DNA of 11,330 nt from the NCBI GenBank assembly GCA_029941985.1, contig JAPYTV010000024.1, positions 1 through 11,330 on the forward strand, given 5' to 3'. A model generated the notes under the pieces. That model was not told the DNA's origin. It saw only the letters and a list, made by a program, of their open reading frames with translations, and made no database searches. Positions 1 through 6,835 of this stretch are shown piece after piece (the first letter of the stretch is position 1; every line of letters starts with the position of its first letter). The stretch comes from Candidatus Pelagibacter sp. Lineage in GTDB: Bacteria > Pseudomonadota > Alphaproteobacteria > Pelagibacterales > Pelagibacteraceae. The position numbers and the translations under genes were made by a program.

Positions 1-2
1 AA

Positions 3-146
3 ACAAGAAATTTACTTCAAGTACAATATTCAAAAGATTTAAAAAAAGATCAAAAATTAATTCATACTTTAATGGGTAATGATGTGGCATTAAGAAAGGA
101 TTTTATTGTTTCTAATGCAATTAATGTTCAGAATTTAGACATTTAA
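3..146 (+). CDS. gyrB: DNA gyrase subunit B, C-terminal fragment (5' end outside window)
   Basis: The frame is open from the window edge to a TAA at 144-146 and gives the last 47 residues of a type IIA topoisomerase B subunit. The visible tail contains LLQV, then LMGNDVALRKDFI, then NA, and ends in NLDI. This matches the conserved GyrB terminus (LMG-D-V-x-x-R-R-x-F-I, then N-A, then N-I/L-D-I/V). GyrB is the ATPase subunit of gyrase, which introduces negative supercoils into DNA. The related ParE subunit ends similarly, but its LMG is usually followed by K-K-P-E rather than an acidic D-V segment, so GyrB is preferred. The stop lies 2 bp before the regB start, so the two genes are probably co-transcribed. 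The ATPase and Toprim domains lie outside the window and cannot be assessed. Confidence 0.8.
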   Translation, partial: TRNLLQVQYSKDLKKDQKLIHTLMGNDVALRKDFIVSNAINVQNLDI

Positions 147-148
147 TA

Positions 149-1429
149 ATGAAGTTTTTTGAAACTTCAAAATATTTTTCTTTAAAAAAATCAACCTATA
201 TAAATTTAAGATGGATTACTATTATTGGTCAATTAATTACTATAAATTCAGTTTATTTTATATTTAATTTCAAATTTAATTTTGTATTAGGTAATTTAAT
301 AATTTTTTTTGGAATATTAAGTAATTTATATTTAATTTATATTTACGAAAAAACACAGCTACCTGACAGATCTGCATTCATTTTTTTGTTAATTGATATA
401 TTGCAGGTAAGTTTTTTAATTTATTTAACAGGTGGAATTATCAATCCTTTTGTAATTTTTTTGATATTACCAAGCGCATTTTCATCATCTAATTTAGGTT
501 TTAGAACAAACATATTGCTTGTTGCAATTACGTCAATCGCAATTATTATTCTTACATTTTATCATCTCGACTTGCCATCTCCACTAAATGAACATTTTCA
601 TATTAGTTCATATTATTATTATTCGATACCAATAGCCTTAATTATAGCTTTAATTTTTTTAAATTATTTTGCTATAACTTTTGGCATAGAGTCTAGATTG
701 AGAAAAGAAGCCTTAAATAAAATGGAAGAGGTTATGGCAAAAGAGCATGAATTGTTATCATTAGGAGGACAGGCTGCTGCTGCCGCACATTCTTTAGGAA
801 CACCTTTTTCTACAATAAAAATTATTTCTAGAGATCTCTTGGAACAATTTAAAGATAATGATGAAGTAAATAAAGATATTGAGCTATTAGTAAGCCAAAT
901 AGAAAAATGTAGTGAAATATTAAAAAAATTAACTTTAAATCCCACTATTGAAGACGATTTTATTGATAAAAACTTAACAATTTTTGACTATATAAATGAG
1001 ATTGTAAAATCATTCGAAAAAATTAGTAATAAAAAATTTATTGTAAATTGCGATCAAAATTCAAATTCATTAAATATCACTAAGTCCATAGAAATAGTTT
1101 ATGGATTAAGAAACTTTATTGGAAATGCTAATAAATTTTCAAGCAGTAAGATATTTATTAATTTAAAGAGTGATAGTGATTTTACTGAAATAATTATTGA
1201 AGATGATGGAAATGGATATCCTAAAGATGTACTAAATATAATTGGTGAACCTTATATTAAATCAATTAAATCTTCAGAAAAATCTAAATCAGGATTAGGA
1301 CTGGGAATATTTATAGGCAAAACTTTATTAGAAAAAAACTATGCAAATATATTATGTCGAAATTCAAAAACTAGAAGTGGAGCAGAGGTAAGTATTAAAT
1401 GGAAAAATAAAGATCTATTAAGTCTTTAG
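149..1429 (+). CDS. regB: RegB/PrrB-type redox sensor histidine kinase
   Basis: This is a 426-residue membrane histidine kinase of the RegB/PrrB (ActS) family. In purple and other proteobacteria that family senses respiratory redox state and phosphorylates the response regulator RegA/PrrA. About six hydrophobic segments lie between residues 20 and 180. The motif GGIINPF at 95-101 fits the GGxxNPF motif linked to ubiquinone sensing in RegB. The H-box AAAAAHSLGTPFSTI has the phospho-acceptor His214. The segment IEKCSEIL carries Cys254, at the place of the redox-active cysteine of RegB (Cys265 in Rhodobacter). The ATP-binding domain shows an N-box (Asn322, Asn326), a G1 box DDGNG (352-356) and a G2 box SGLGLG (381-386). 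All catalytic elements therefore appear intact. It starts 2 bp after the gyrB stop and its own stop overlaps the end of convergent cobT by 4 bp. No regA is in the window. Confidence 0.88.
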   Translation: MKFFETSKYFSLKKSTYINLRWITIIGQLITINSVYFIFNFKFNFVLGNLIIFFGILSNLYLIYIYEKTQLPDRSAFIFLLIDILQVSFLIYLTGGIINPFVIFLILPSAFSSSNLGFRTNILLVAITSIAIIILTFYHLDLPSPLNEHFHISSYYYYSIPIALIIALIFLNYFAITFGIESRLRKEALNKMEEVMAKEHELLSLGGQAAAAAHSLGTPFSTIKIISRDLLEQFKDNDEVNKDIELLVSQIEKCSEILKKLTLNPTIEDDFIDKNLTIFDYINEIVKSFEKISNKKFIVNCDQNSNSLNITKSIEIVYGLRNFIGNANKFSSSKIFINLKSDSDFTEIIIEDDGNGYPKDVLNIIGEPYIKSIKSSEKSKSGLGLGIFIGKTLLEKNYANILCRNSKTRSGAEVSIKWKNKDLLSL

Positions 1430-3216
1430 TGCAATTTATTTTTAGTTTGAAATAGTCCACTGAGTTGAGAAATCATTACATCCCCGAGCTCATGAATATC
1501 AGTTATTTTAATAGCTTTATTGTAATATCTTGAAACATCGTGACCTATTCCGATAGCTAAAATTTCTACATCACTTTTACTTTCTATAAATTTAACCATT
1601 TTTTTTAAATGTTTTTCTAAAAAATCACCTGAATTTACAGATAGTGTAGAATCGTCAACTGGAGCACCATCTGATATAACCATTAGAATTTTTCTTTCTT
1701 CTTTTCTTTTTTTAATTCTATTAAATGCCCAAGATATTGCTTCTCCATCAATATTTTCTTTTAATAAACCTTCTTTGAGCATTAAGCCAAGGTTGTTTTT
1801 GGATTGTCTCCAGTGTGTATCTGCTCCTTTATATATAATGTGTCTTAAATCATTAAGTCTTCCTGGATTTTTTGGTTTATCATTTTTATTCCATGCTTCT
1901 CTACTTTTGCCTCCCTTCCAATTTTTTGTAGTAAAGCCTAAAATTTCAACTTTTACAGAGCATCTTTCAAGTGTTCTTGATAATATGTCTGCACAAATTG
2001 CCGCTATAGTAATAGGTCTTCCACGCATAGATCCAGAATTATCAATCAATAATGTTACAATTGTATCTTTAAAATCTAAATCTTTTTCTTTCTTAAAAGA
2101 TAAAGAGTTATATGGATCCATAATAATTCTAGTCAACTTAGAGCTGTCTAGTAAGCCCTCTTCTAGATCAAATTCCCATGCTCTATTTTGTTTTGCTAAA
2201 AGTTGTCTTTGTAATTTGTTGGCAAGTTTTGTTATTAGGTCCTGAAAATCAACTAATTGTTGATCTAAGTTTTTTCTTAATTTTAGAGCTTCTTGGGCAG
2301 TTTCTAAATTTTCTGCTTTTGCAACTTCATCAAATTGAGTTGTAAAAATTTTATATTCTTGCTCAACACTGTTCGGGTTTGTTCTTTGTAAAACATTTTC
2401 TGAGCTTTCTTTAGAAGAATCTGTATCAACCAGCTGTTCATCCATCTGATATTCATCAATATCATTTCCTGCGTCTAAATCTGTTTGGCTTTCATCTTGT
2501 TTCTTTCCTTCTTGCTCTTCATCAGATTGATTATCATCATCAGATTTATTTTTTTCTTCAGTTTCTTTATTTTCATTTTCATCATTTTCTGAATTAAAAA
2601 TATCCATTTCTTCAAGGATTTCAGAAAATTTTAAACTATAGTTGTTTTGATCCTCTAAGTTTTTACTTAAAAAATCGATATGTTTGTTTATCGATGAGTT
2701 AAAATCTTTTTCCCAAAAATCTAACATTTTTGTCGTTAAAGAATTAAGCTTAATATTAAAAAATTTTTTTAACATGTATAGCTCAAATGCTTCTGTGACT
2801 GGAACATCTTCTTTTGTTTTTAATTGATCTTTACGTTTTAGATATATTTTTTGATAATAATTTTCACTTAAGTTTTTTTTTATACCCTTAAGCATTTTGC
2901 CACCCAAAAGTTCATATCTAATTTTTTCAGCTATACTATAAAGTGATTTACAAGAAGTTTTGTTAGGTAGATTTTTATTGAATATTTCATTGTTTGAAAA
3001 TCTTTTTTTTAATGCAGCTGTATCTGCTTCAGCTCTTAATTTAAGAAAATCATTTTTACTGGATAAATTATCTATTTCAAAAAAATTTGTATTTTTAGAA
3101 CTTAAATTTTTATCAAAGTTCTTTATATTAGGTCTATAATCATCTGATATTACCTTTGATGTTGAAATTAATGCCTGTCTAAATTTTTCTTTAATATTAT
3201 TTTCTTTATCACTCAT
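1426..3216 (-). CDS. cobT: Cobaltochelatase CobT-like VWA-domain subunit
   Basis: This 596-residue protein matches CobT, which with CobS forms the AAA+/VWA motor that drives CobN-dependent cobalt insertion into hydrogenobyrinic acid a,c-diamide in aerobic B12 synthesis. It has a helical N-terminal region (about 1-200), a very acidic low-complexity linker (about 203-272, mostly E, D, N, S, K), a helical segment (about 285-370), and a C-terminal von Willebrand A domain. The VWA domain has an intact metal-ion-dependent adhesion motif DNSGSM (392-397), a GFTT/WKGG segment (about 427-436) and LMVISDGAP (511-519). The length is normal for alphaproteobacterial CobT. Its start directly abuts the cobS stop with no spacer, so translation is probably coupled. 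Neither CobN nor any other cobalamin gene is in the window, so a role in B12 synthesis should not be assumed; a different metal-insertion or protein-remodelling job is possible. Confidence 0.88.
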   Translation of the reverse strand: MSDKENNIKEKFRQALISTSKVISDDYRPNIKNFDKNLSSKNTNFFEIDNLSSKNDFLKLRAEADTAALKKRFSNNEIFNKNLPNKTSCKSLYSIAEKIRYELLGGKMLKGIKKNLSENYYQKIYLKRKDQLKTKEDVPVTEAFELYMLKKFFNIKLNSLTTKMLDFWEKDFNSSINKHIDFLSKNLEDQNNYSLKFSEILEEMDIFNSENDENENKETEEKNKSDDDNQSDEEQEGKKQDESQTDLDAGNDIDEYQMDEQLVDTDSSKESSENVLQRTNPNSVEQEYKIFTTQFDEVAKAENLETAQEALKLRKNLDQQLVDFQDLITKLANKLQRQLLAKQNRAWEFDLEEGLLDSSKLTRIIMDPYNSLSFKKEKDLDFKDTIVTLLIDNSGSMRGRPITIAAICADILSRTLERCSVKVEILGFTTKNWKGGKSREAWNKNDKPKNPGRLNDLRHIIYKGADTHWRQSKNNLGLMLKEGLLKENIDGEAISWAFNRIKKRKEERKILMVISDGAPVDDSTLSVNSGDFLEKHLKKMVKFIESKSDVEILAIGIGHDVSRYYNKAIKITDIHELGDVMISQLSGLFQTKNKLH

Positions 3217-4191
3217 CTAAATTTGAATATTTATCATCGACTCTGGTAATTCATCCCCAAAACATCTTTGATAATATTCAGCTATGATATTTTTTTCGAT
3301 ATCATCACACTTATTCAAAAATGTAACCCTGAAAGCATATCCTGTATCCTTAAAAATTTCTGCATTTTCTGCCCAATGCATCACAGTTCGTGGACTCATA
3401 ACTGTAGATATGTCTCCCGCTATAAATCCTTTTCTTGTTAATGATGCTACTTTAATCATGTTTGCAACTTTTTCTTTACCTTTAACATTGTTTAAATTTT
3501 TATTTTTTGCTAAAATAATTTCCATTTCCTTATCTAGACTTAAATAGTTTAAAGAAGTTACTATATTCCATCTATCCATTTGACCTTGGTTAATTTGTTG
3601 AGTGCCGTGATATAGTCCTGTTGTATCTCCTAAACCGATTGTGTTAGTTGTTGCAAATAATCTAAAAAATTTATTTTGTTTTATTACTTTATTTTTATCT
3701 AGAAGAGTAAAGTTACCTTCAGCTTCCAACACTCTTTGAATGACAAACATTACATCTGGTCTTCCAGCATCATATTCATCAAATACTAGGGCTACCGGAT
3801 TTTGAATCGACCATGGTAGTATTCCTTCTTTGAATTCTGTTATTTGTTTTCCATCTTTTAAAATAATTGCATCTTTTCCTATAAGGTCAATTCTGCTTAC
3901 GTGACTATCTAAGTTTACCCTAATACATGGCCAATTTAATCTTGCGGCTATTTGTTCTATATGTGTAGATTTACCAGTTCCATGATAGCCCTGTACTAAA
4001 ACTCTCTTGTTAAATGCAAAGCCAGATATAATTGCAAGAGTTGTGTCTCTATCAAATTTATAATTTTTATCTATCTCTGGCACATACTCACTTCTTTTTG
4101 AAAATGCATCAACTTTCATCTCAGATTCAATTCCAAAAGTTTGATTTATAGATATTTTAATGTCTGGTTGTATATTTAAATTAAGTGTCAA
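3217..4191 (-). CDS. cobS: Cobaltochelatase CobS-like AAA+ ATPase subunit
   Basis: This 324-residue AAA+ ATPase of the CobS/MoxR class is the motor partner of CobT. Walker A is GYHGTGKST (68-76), followed by the CobS-typical stretch IEQIAARLNWPC and RVNLDSHVSRIDLIGKDAI (to about 109). Walker B is ALVFDEYD (134-141), sensor 1 is ATTNT (180-184), an arginine-finger candidate is Arg207 in MDRW, and sensor 2 lies in SPRTV (about 266-270). No key residue is missing and the length is close to that usual for the family (about 325-330). The short N-terminal part with FGIES and YVPEIDKNYKFDRDTT also resembles alphaproteobacterial CobS. Its start overlaps the end of the J-domain gene by 11 bp and its stop abuts the cobT start, so the three genes look like one operon. 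In cobalamin makers it powers CobN; no CobN is visible here. Confidence 0.92.
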   Translation of the reverse strand: MTLNLNIQPDIKISINQTFGIESEMKVDAFSKRSEYVPEIDKNYKFDRDTTLAIISGFAFNKRVLVQGYHGTGKSTHIEQIAARLNWPCIRVNLDSHVSRIDLIGKDAIILKDGKQITEFKEGILPWSIQNPVALVFDEYDAGRPDVMFVIQRVLEAEGNFTLLDKNKVIKQNKFFRLFATTNTIGLGDTTGLYHGTQQINQGQMDRWNIVTSLNYLSLDKEMEIILAKNKNLNNVKGKEKVANMIKVASLTRKGFIAGDISTVMSPRTVMHWAENAEIFKDTGYAFRVTFLNKCDDIEKNIIAEYYQRCFGDELPESMINIQI

Positions 4192-4708
4192 TTTTTTCCT
4201 TATATGTATTTTTTAGCTGAGTATAAGCTAAAGTAATTAGTTTAAGTTTTTCTTCATATTGCTTATTTCCCAAATTCATATCAGGGTGAAATTTTTTGAC
4301 AAGGGTTTTGAATTTATCTTGTATTTTCCCCCATTTTAATCCTACTGAAACACCTAAAATACTAAAAGCTTTAATATCGTTATGATCAAATTTAAATTGA
4401 TTCATGTGATTGTATTCGCTTTTTAATTTAGCCTTATTAAACTCATCTTTTAAAGTGTTATTCCAAAGCACTTTAAAAAAATTATCAGAAGAACTAAAAC
4501 TTTGAGTTGGTTTGTGCCATGTCATATCTGATTTTAAGAAATTAAAAACTTGTTCATCATTCATGCCAGAAAAATAATTCCAATTTTTATTAAATTCCTT
4601 AACATGAGCTAGACAGAGTAATCTATAGTTTTTACTATTATCTTTTTCAACTGGTGCTTTAAATTCACCCATTTCAAAACAATTATTCCAGTCACAAATA
4701 TTTTTCAT
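4181..4708 (-). CDS. J-domain (DnaJ-family) protein with zinc-finger-like N-terminus
   Basis: This 175-residue protein has a C-terminal J domain (about residues 110-170). The HPD tripeptide needed to stimulate Hsp70 (DnaK) ATP hydrolysis is present at 141-143 within VKKFHPDMN, followed by a helix with LITLAYTQLK. The N-terminus carries C5-x4-C10 and C32-x2-H35 (LCLAHVKEFN), a spacing that could bind one zinc ion, then an aromatic segment NKNWNYFSGM. The glycine/phenylalanine region and cysteine-rich repeats of true DnaJ are absent, so this is a specialised J-protein, not the housekeeping DnaJ. A J-protein just upstream of cobS is a recurring arrangement in Alphaproteobacteria. It is the first gene of the operon, overlaps cobS by 11 bp, and is divergent from bolA across 25 bp. 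Its client is unknown; the context suggests CobS/CobT or their substrate. Confidence 0.85.
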   Translation of the reverse strand: MKNICDWNNCFEMGEFKAPVEKDNSKNYRLLCLAHVKEFNKNWNYFSGMNDEQVFNFLKSDMTWHKPTQSFSSSDNFFKVLWNNTLKDEFNKAKLKSEYNHMNQFKFDHNDIKAFSILGVSVGLKWGKIQDKFKTLVKKFHPDMNLGNKQYEEKLKLITLAYTQLKNTYKEKIDT

Positions 4709-4733
4709 GTTATATATTATTAAAGCAATATTT
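4709..4733. promoter_or_regulatory. 25-bp divergent spacer between J-domain gene and bolA; possible promoters
   Basis: This spacer separates the divergent starts of the J-domain gene and bolA, so promoter elements for both must overlap it and extend into the coding ends. On the plus strand TATATT (4713-4718) or TATTAT (4715-4720) could be a -10 element for bolA, placing a transcript start very near the ATG at 4734. On the minus strand TAATAT and TATATA are candidates. No convincing -35 hexamer or Shine-Dalgarno is seen. In DNA this AT-rich such hexamers arise easily by chance, so the call rests mainly on gene layout. Confidence 0.3.
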
Positions 4734-4994
4734 ATGAATATAAATCAATTAATTTCAATAGTTAAAAACAAACTAAAGAAAAATATTATAATTGAAGATA
4801 TTCAGATAGAAGATAAAAGTTTTTTACATAAAAATCATAAAGGTCATCAAGAAGGAAAATTTCACTTAAAACTATTAATCAAATCAAATGAACTTACTAA
4901 ATTTAATAAGATAGAAGCAACAAAAAAAATTTATAGTATTTTGGACAAAGAGATAAAAGAGTACATTCACTCAATTCAGGTTTTATTTAATTAA
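4734..4994 (+). CDS. BolA family protein
   Basis: This small protein of 86 residues matches the BolA/YrbA family, partners of monothiol glutaredoxins in Fe-S cluster binding and trafficking, some also having regulatory roles. The family signature is visible: DKSFLHKNHKGHQEGKFH (27-44) corresponds to D-x-S-x-x-H-x-G-H-x-x-G-x-x-H, with hydrophobic strand LKLLI after it and a C-terminal IHSIQV (78-83) corresponding to IHAL-x-I. His32, His35, His38, His44 and His79 are candidate cluster-ligand or conserved positions. The helix motif usually written R-H-R is replaced by A-T-K. The ATG at 4734 is chosen over an in-frame ATG at 4707, because the latter would add nine poorly conserved residues and overlap the divergent J-domain gene. 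The 3' end overlaps convergent aroB by 12 bp. Confidence 0.87.
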   Translation: MNINQLISIVKNKLKKNIIIEDIQIEDKSFLHKNHKGHQEGKFHLKLLIKSNELTKFNKIEATKKIYSILDKEIKEYIHSIQVLFN

Positions 4995-6092
4995 TTCTTT
5001 TTTTAAAAATAAACTAATTTTTTTTTCTTTAAATTGAGAATTATACAGTGGATGTCCAATTTTATTTAATAATACTAAATTTATTTTTTTTTTAGAATTA
5101 TTTTTTTTATCTTTTTGCATAAAATACATAATTTTATTTAAATCATTATTTGTAAAAAAATTGTTGATATTGTTTGGAAGATTTAATTTATTTAAATGAT
5201 TTTCAATTAATCCAAACTCGCTAATTTTTAAAAGCTTGTTCAAAACACTAAACTTTGAGGCTGTTTTAATACCTAAGATAACGGCTTCACCATGATTTAA
5301 TTTTTTTGAATAACCAAGGGCTGCCTCATATGCATGTGCAAATGAGTGACCAAAGTTTAAAGTTTTTCTTAAGCTTGTTTCTTTTTCATCTGATTCAACA
5401 ACTTTTTTTTTAATAGAGCAGCTTCTATAAATTGATTTTTCAATATATGGACTTTTTAAGTTTAAAATTTTTGAACCATTTCTGTCTAAAAATGTAAAAA
5501 ATTTTTTATCAGCTATTAAAGCATGTTTTAAAATTTCTCCATAGCCACAAATAAGCTCTCTATTAGGAAGTGTTTTTAAAAAATTGATATCAGAAATAAC
5601 TAAACTTGGTTGGTAAAAAGAACCAATTAGATTTTTACCATATTTAGTATTTATTCCAGTTTTTCCTCCTATAGATGAGTCTACTTGTGAGAGTAGTGTG
5701 GTTGGTATGTTAACGAACTTTATACCTCTCTTAAAAACACTAGCAGCAAAACCAGAGACATCACCTGTGATTCCTCCCCCAATAGCTATTAAACAATCAT
5801 TTCTATTAAAATTTTTTTTTAAAAGAATAGATATAATTTTATCAATACTTTTGTGGTTTTTATTTATTTCACTAGCGTTAAAATAATGAGTTGTCGTTTG
5901 TTTTTTTGGTAATAATTTTAAAGCTTTTTTAATTAAGTTTTTTGGAACCTTATTATCAGCAACCACCAAACATTGATTAAAGTTTATTGAATTGCTCTTT
6001 AAAAGTTTTGATAGTTTATTAATTATACCATTCCCAATAAAAATTGGATATTTTTGATTACATGTTTTTACTTCTAATCTAATTGAGTTCAT
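4983..6092 (-). CDS. aroB: 3-dehydroquinate synthase
   Basis: AroB converts 3-deoxy-D-arabino-heptulosonate 7-phosphate to 3-dehydroquinate, the second step of the shikimate pathway, using NAD and a divalent metal. At 369 residues it is of normal length. The nucleotide-binding motif IGGGITGD (104-111) is followed by KFVNIPTTLLSQVDSSIGGK (125-144) and by GKNLIGSFYQP (152-162). The metal ligands fit Glu186 (GYGEILKH), His249 (LNFGHSFAH) and His267 (LNHGEA). The C-terminal third is lysine/asparagine-rich and encoded by long A/T runs, including a 10-T run at 5084-5093 on the plus strand; the frame is intact through all of them. Its start overlaps the end of aroK by 14 bp, an arrangement typical of coupled aroK-aroB, and its end overlaps bolA by 12 bp. 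Confidence 0.96.
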   Translation of the reverse strand: MNSIRLEVKTCNQKYPIFIGNGIINKLSKLLKSNSINFNQCLVVADNKVPKNLIKKALKLLPKKQTTTHYFNASEINKNHKSIDKIISILLKKNFNRNDCLIAIGGGITGDVSGFAASVFKRGIKFVNIPTTLLSQVDSSIGGKTGINTKYGKNLIGSFYQPSLVISDINFLKTLPNRELICGYGEILKHALIADKKFFTFLDRNGSKILNLKSPYIEKSIYRSCSIKKKVVESDEKETSLRKTLNFGHSFAHAYEAALGYSKKLNHGEAVILGIKTASKFSVLNKLLKISEFGLIENHLNKLNLPNNINNFFTNNDLNKIMYFMQKDKKNNSKKKINLVLLNKIGHPLYNSQFKEKKISLFLKKELIK

Positions 6093-6591
6093 AAATATTT
6101 ATAACTTTTTTAACTATTTCATTTTTTGTTAGTTTATTACAGTTTATTTTAAATTTTGCTTCTGAGTATATTTGTGAACGTTTTTTCATCAAGCTTATGA
6201 TTTCTTTATTGGTAGAATTAAAAGCTATAGGTCTTTTTTTACTATTTGTAATTTTTTTTAATAAAATTTTAGAATCCCAACTAAGCCAAAAAGAAAAATG
6301 ATTAGTTAAAACTTCATTTCTAATTTTTTGATTAATAAATCCACCACCCCCAAGTGAAATGACAGCATTAGTTGTTTTTAAAAATTTTAGAGTAGTTTTT
6401 TCTTCTAAATTTCTAAAATAATTCTCTCCTTTTTTTTGGAATATATTGGAAATTTTCATTCCAGTCTCATTTTCAATTATATTATCTATATCAATAAATT
6501 TAACATTTAGTTTTTTTGAAACTAAAAATCCAACAGAAGATTTTCCAGACCCCATCATGCCTAAAAAAACAAGGTTTTTTTTTAAATTCAT
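6079..6591 (-). CDS. aroK: Shikimate kinase
   Basis: AroK phosphorylates shikimate at the 3-hydroxyl with ATP, the fifth step of chorismate synthesis. The 170-residue protein shows a P-loop GMMGSGKS (11-18), the shikimate-binding Asp34/Asp36 (FIDIDNII), Arg60 in YFRNLE, the GGG at 81-83, a lid arginine at 120 (KKRPIA) and an arginine at 138 (KKRSQIY). Its length is typical. A purine-rich AAAGAAAG lies a few bases upstream of the ATG on the minus strand (6595-6602) and may be a weak ribosome binding site. It is the first gene of a two-gene unit, with aroB starting inside its last codons. The gene start contains a 9-T run (6575-6583 on the plus strand). Confidence 0.95.
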   Translation of the reverse strand: MNLKKNLVFLGMMGSGKSSVGFLVSKKLNVKFIDIDNIIENETGMKISNIFQKKGENYFRNLEEKTTLKFLKTTNAVISLGGGGFINQKIRNEVLTNHFSFWLSWDSKILLKKITNSKKRPIAFNSTNKEIISLMKKRSQIYSEAKFKINCNKLTKNEIVKKVINIYELN

Positions 6592-6649
6592 AAGCTTTCT
6601 TTATTGAAAAAACACAAATATGTCTTAATTTGAAATTATTAGAGAATAT
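6592..6649. promoter_or_regulatory. 58-bp divergent intergenic region (aroK / small membrane protein)
   Basis: This is the longest gene-free stretch in the window and must hold the start signals for aroK-aroB on the minus strand and for the membrane/exported pair on the plus strand. On the plus strand TTGAAA (6604-6609) could be a -35 element with a poor -10 near 6625-6630 (TTAATT), and AGAGAA (6641-6646) could be a ribosome binding site for the ATG at 6650. On the minus strand the region gives AAAGAAAG just before aroK. No inverted repeat or recognised operator stands out. Confidence 0.35.
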
Positions 6650-6835
6650 ATGCTATTTACAAGAAATACAAGTACCACGGCATCTAAAAACTTTTTAATG
6701 TTTTTAATTAAAATAGCAATATTTTTTGCAGCAATATTTATTGTCGTTTTGTTACTGAATAAAGTTGACCTTCCATCACCCATTAAAAAAATAGAAAAAA
6801 ATATTCCGAATGAGAATCTTAAAATTGTTAAATAA
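6650..6835 (+). CDS. Small single-span membrane protein, unknown function
   Basis: I do not recognise this 61-residue protein. It has a polar, positively charged start (about 1-14, with Arg5 and Lys13), one strongly hydrophobic segment (about 15-36), and a basic C-terminal tail (37-61) with the motif DLPSP and several lysines. This looks like a one-pass inner-membrane protein, or a long uncleaved signal anchor. AGAGAA lies 3 bases upstream of the ATG. The 3' end overlaps the start of the next gene by 26 bp, which suggests coupling. Support is the start signal, the fill of the divergent gap and the plausible topology. Against it, an overlapping minus-strand frame covers the same stretch, and in very AT-rich DNA random frames often encode hydrophobic residues. 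Comparison across related genomes would settle it. Confidence 0.65.
   Translation: MLFTRNTSTTASKNFLMFLIKIAIFFAAIFIVVLLLNKVDLPSPIKKIEKNIPNENLKIVK

Noticed and set aside
664..945. Minus-strand open frame of 93 codons inside regB
   Set aside because: It lies wholly within the kinase H-box region, which is strongly supported on the plus strand, and shows no recognisable motif.
1775..2245. Plus-strand open frame of 156 codons inside cobT
   Set aside because: It is antisense to the conserved VWA domain of cobT and looks like a by-product of that coding strand.
3284..3547. Plus-strand open frame of 87 codons inside cobS
   Set aside because: Antisense to the conserved C-terminal part of cobS, without its own start signal or motif.
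4707..4733. Upstream ATG for bolA at 4707
   Set aside because: It would overlap the divergent J-domain start and add a hydrophobic nine-residue extension not expected in BolA; the ATG at 4734 gives a normal N-terminus.
5698..5886. Plus-strand open frame of 62 codons inside aroB
   Set aside because: Antisense to the conserved NAD-binding region of aroB.
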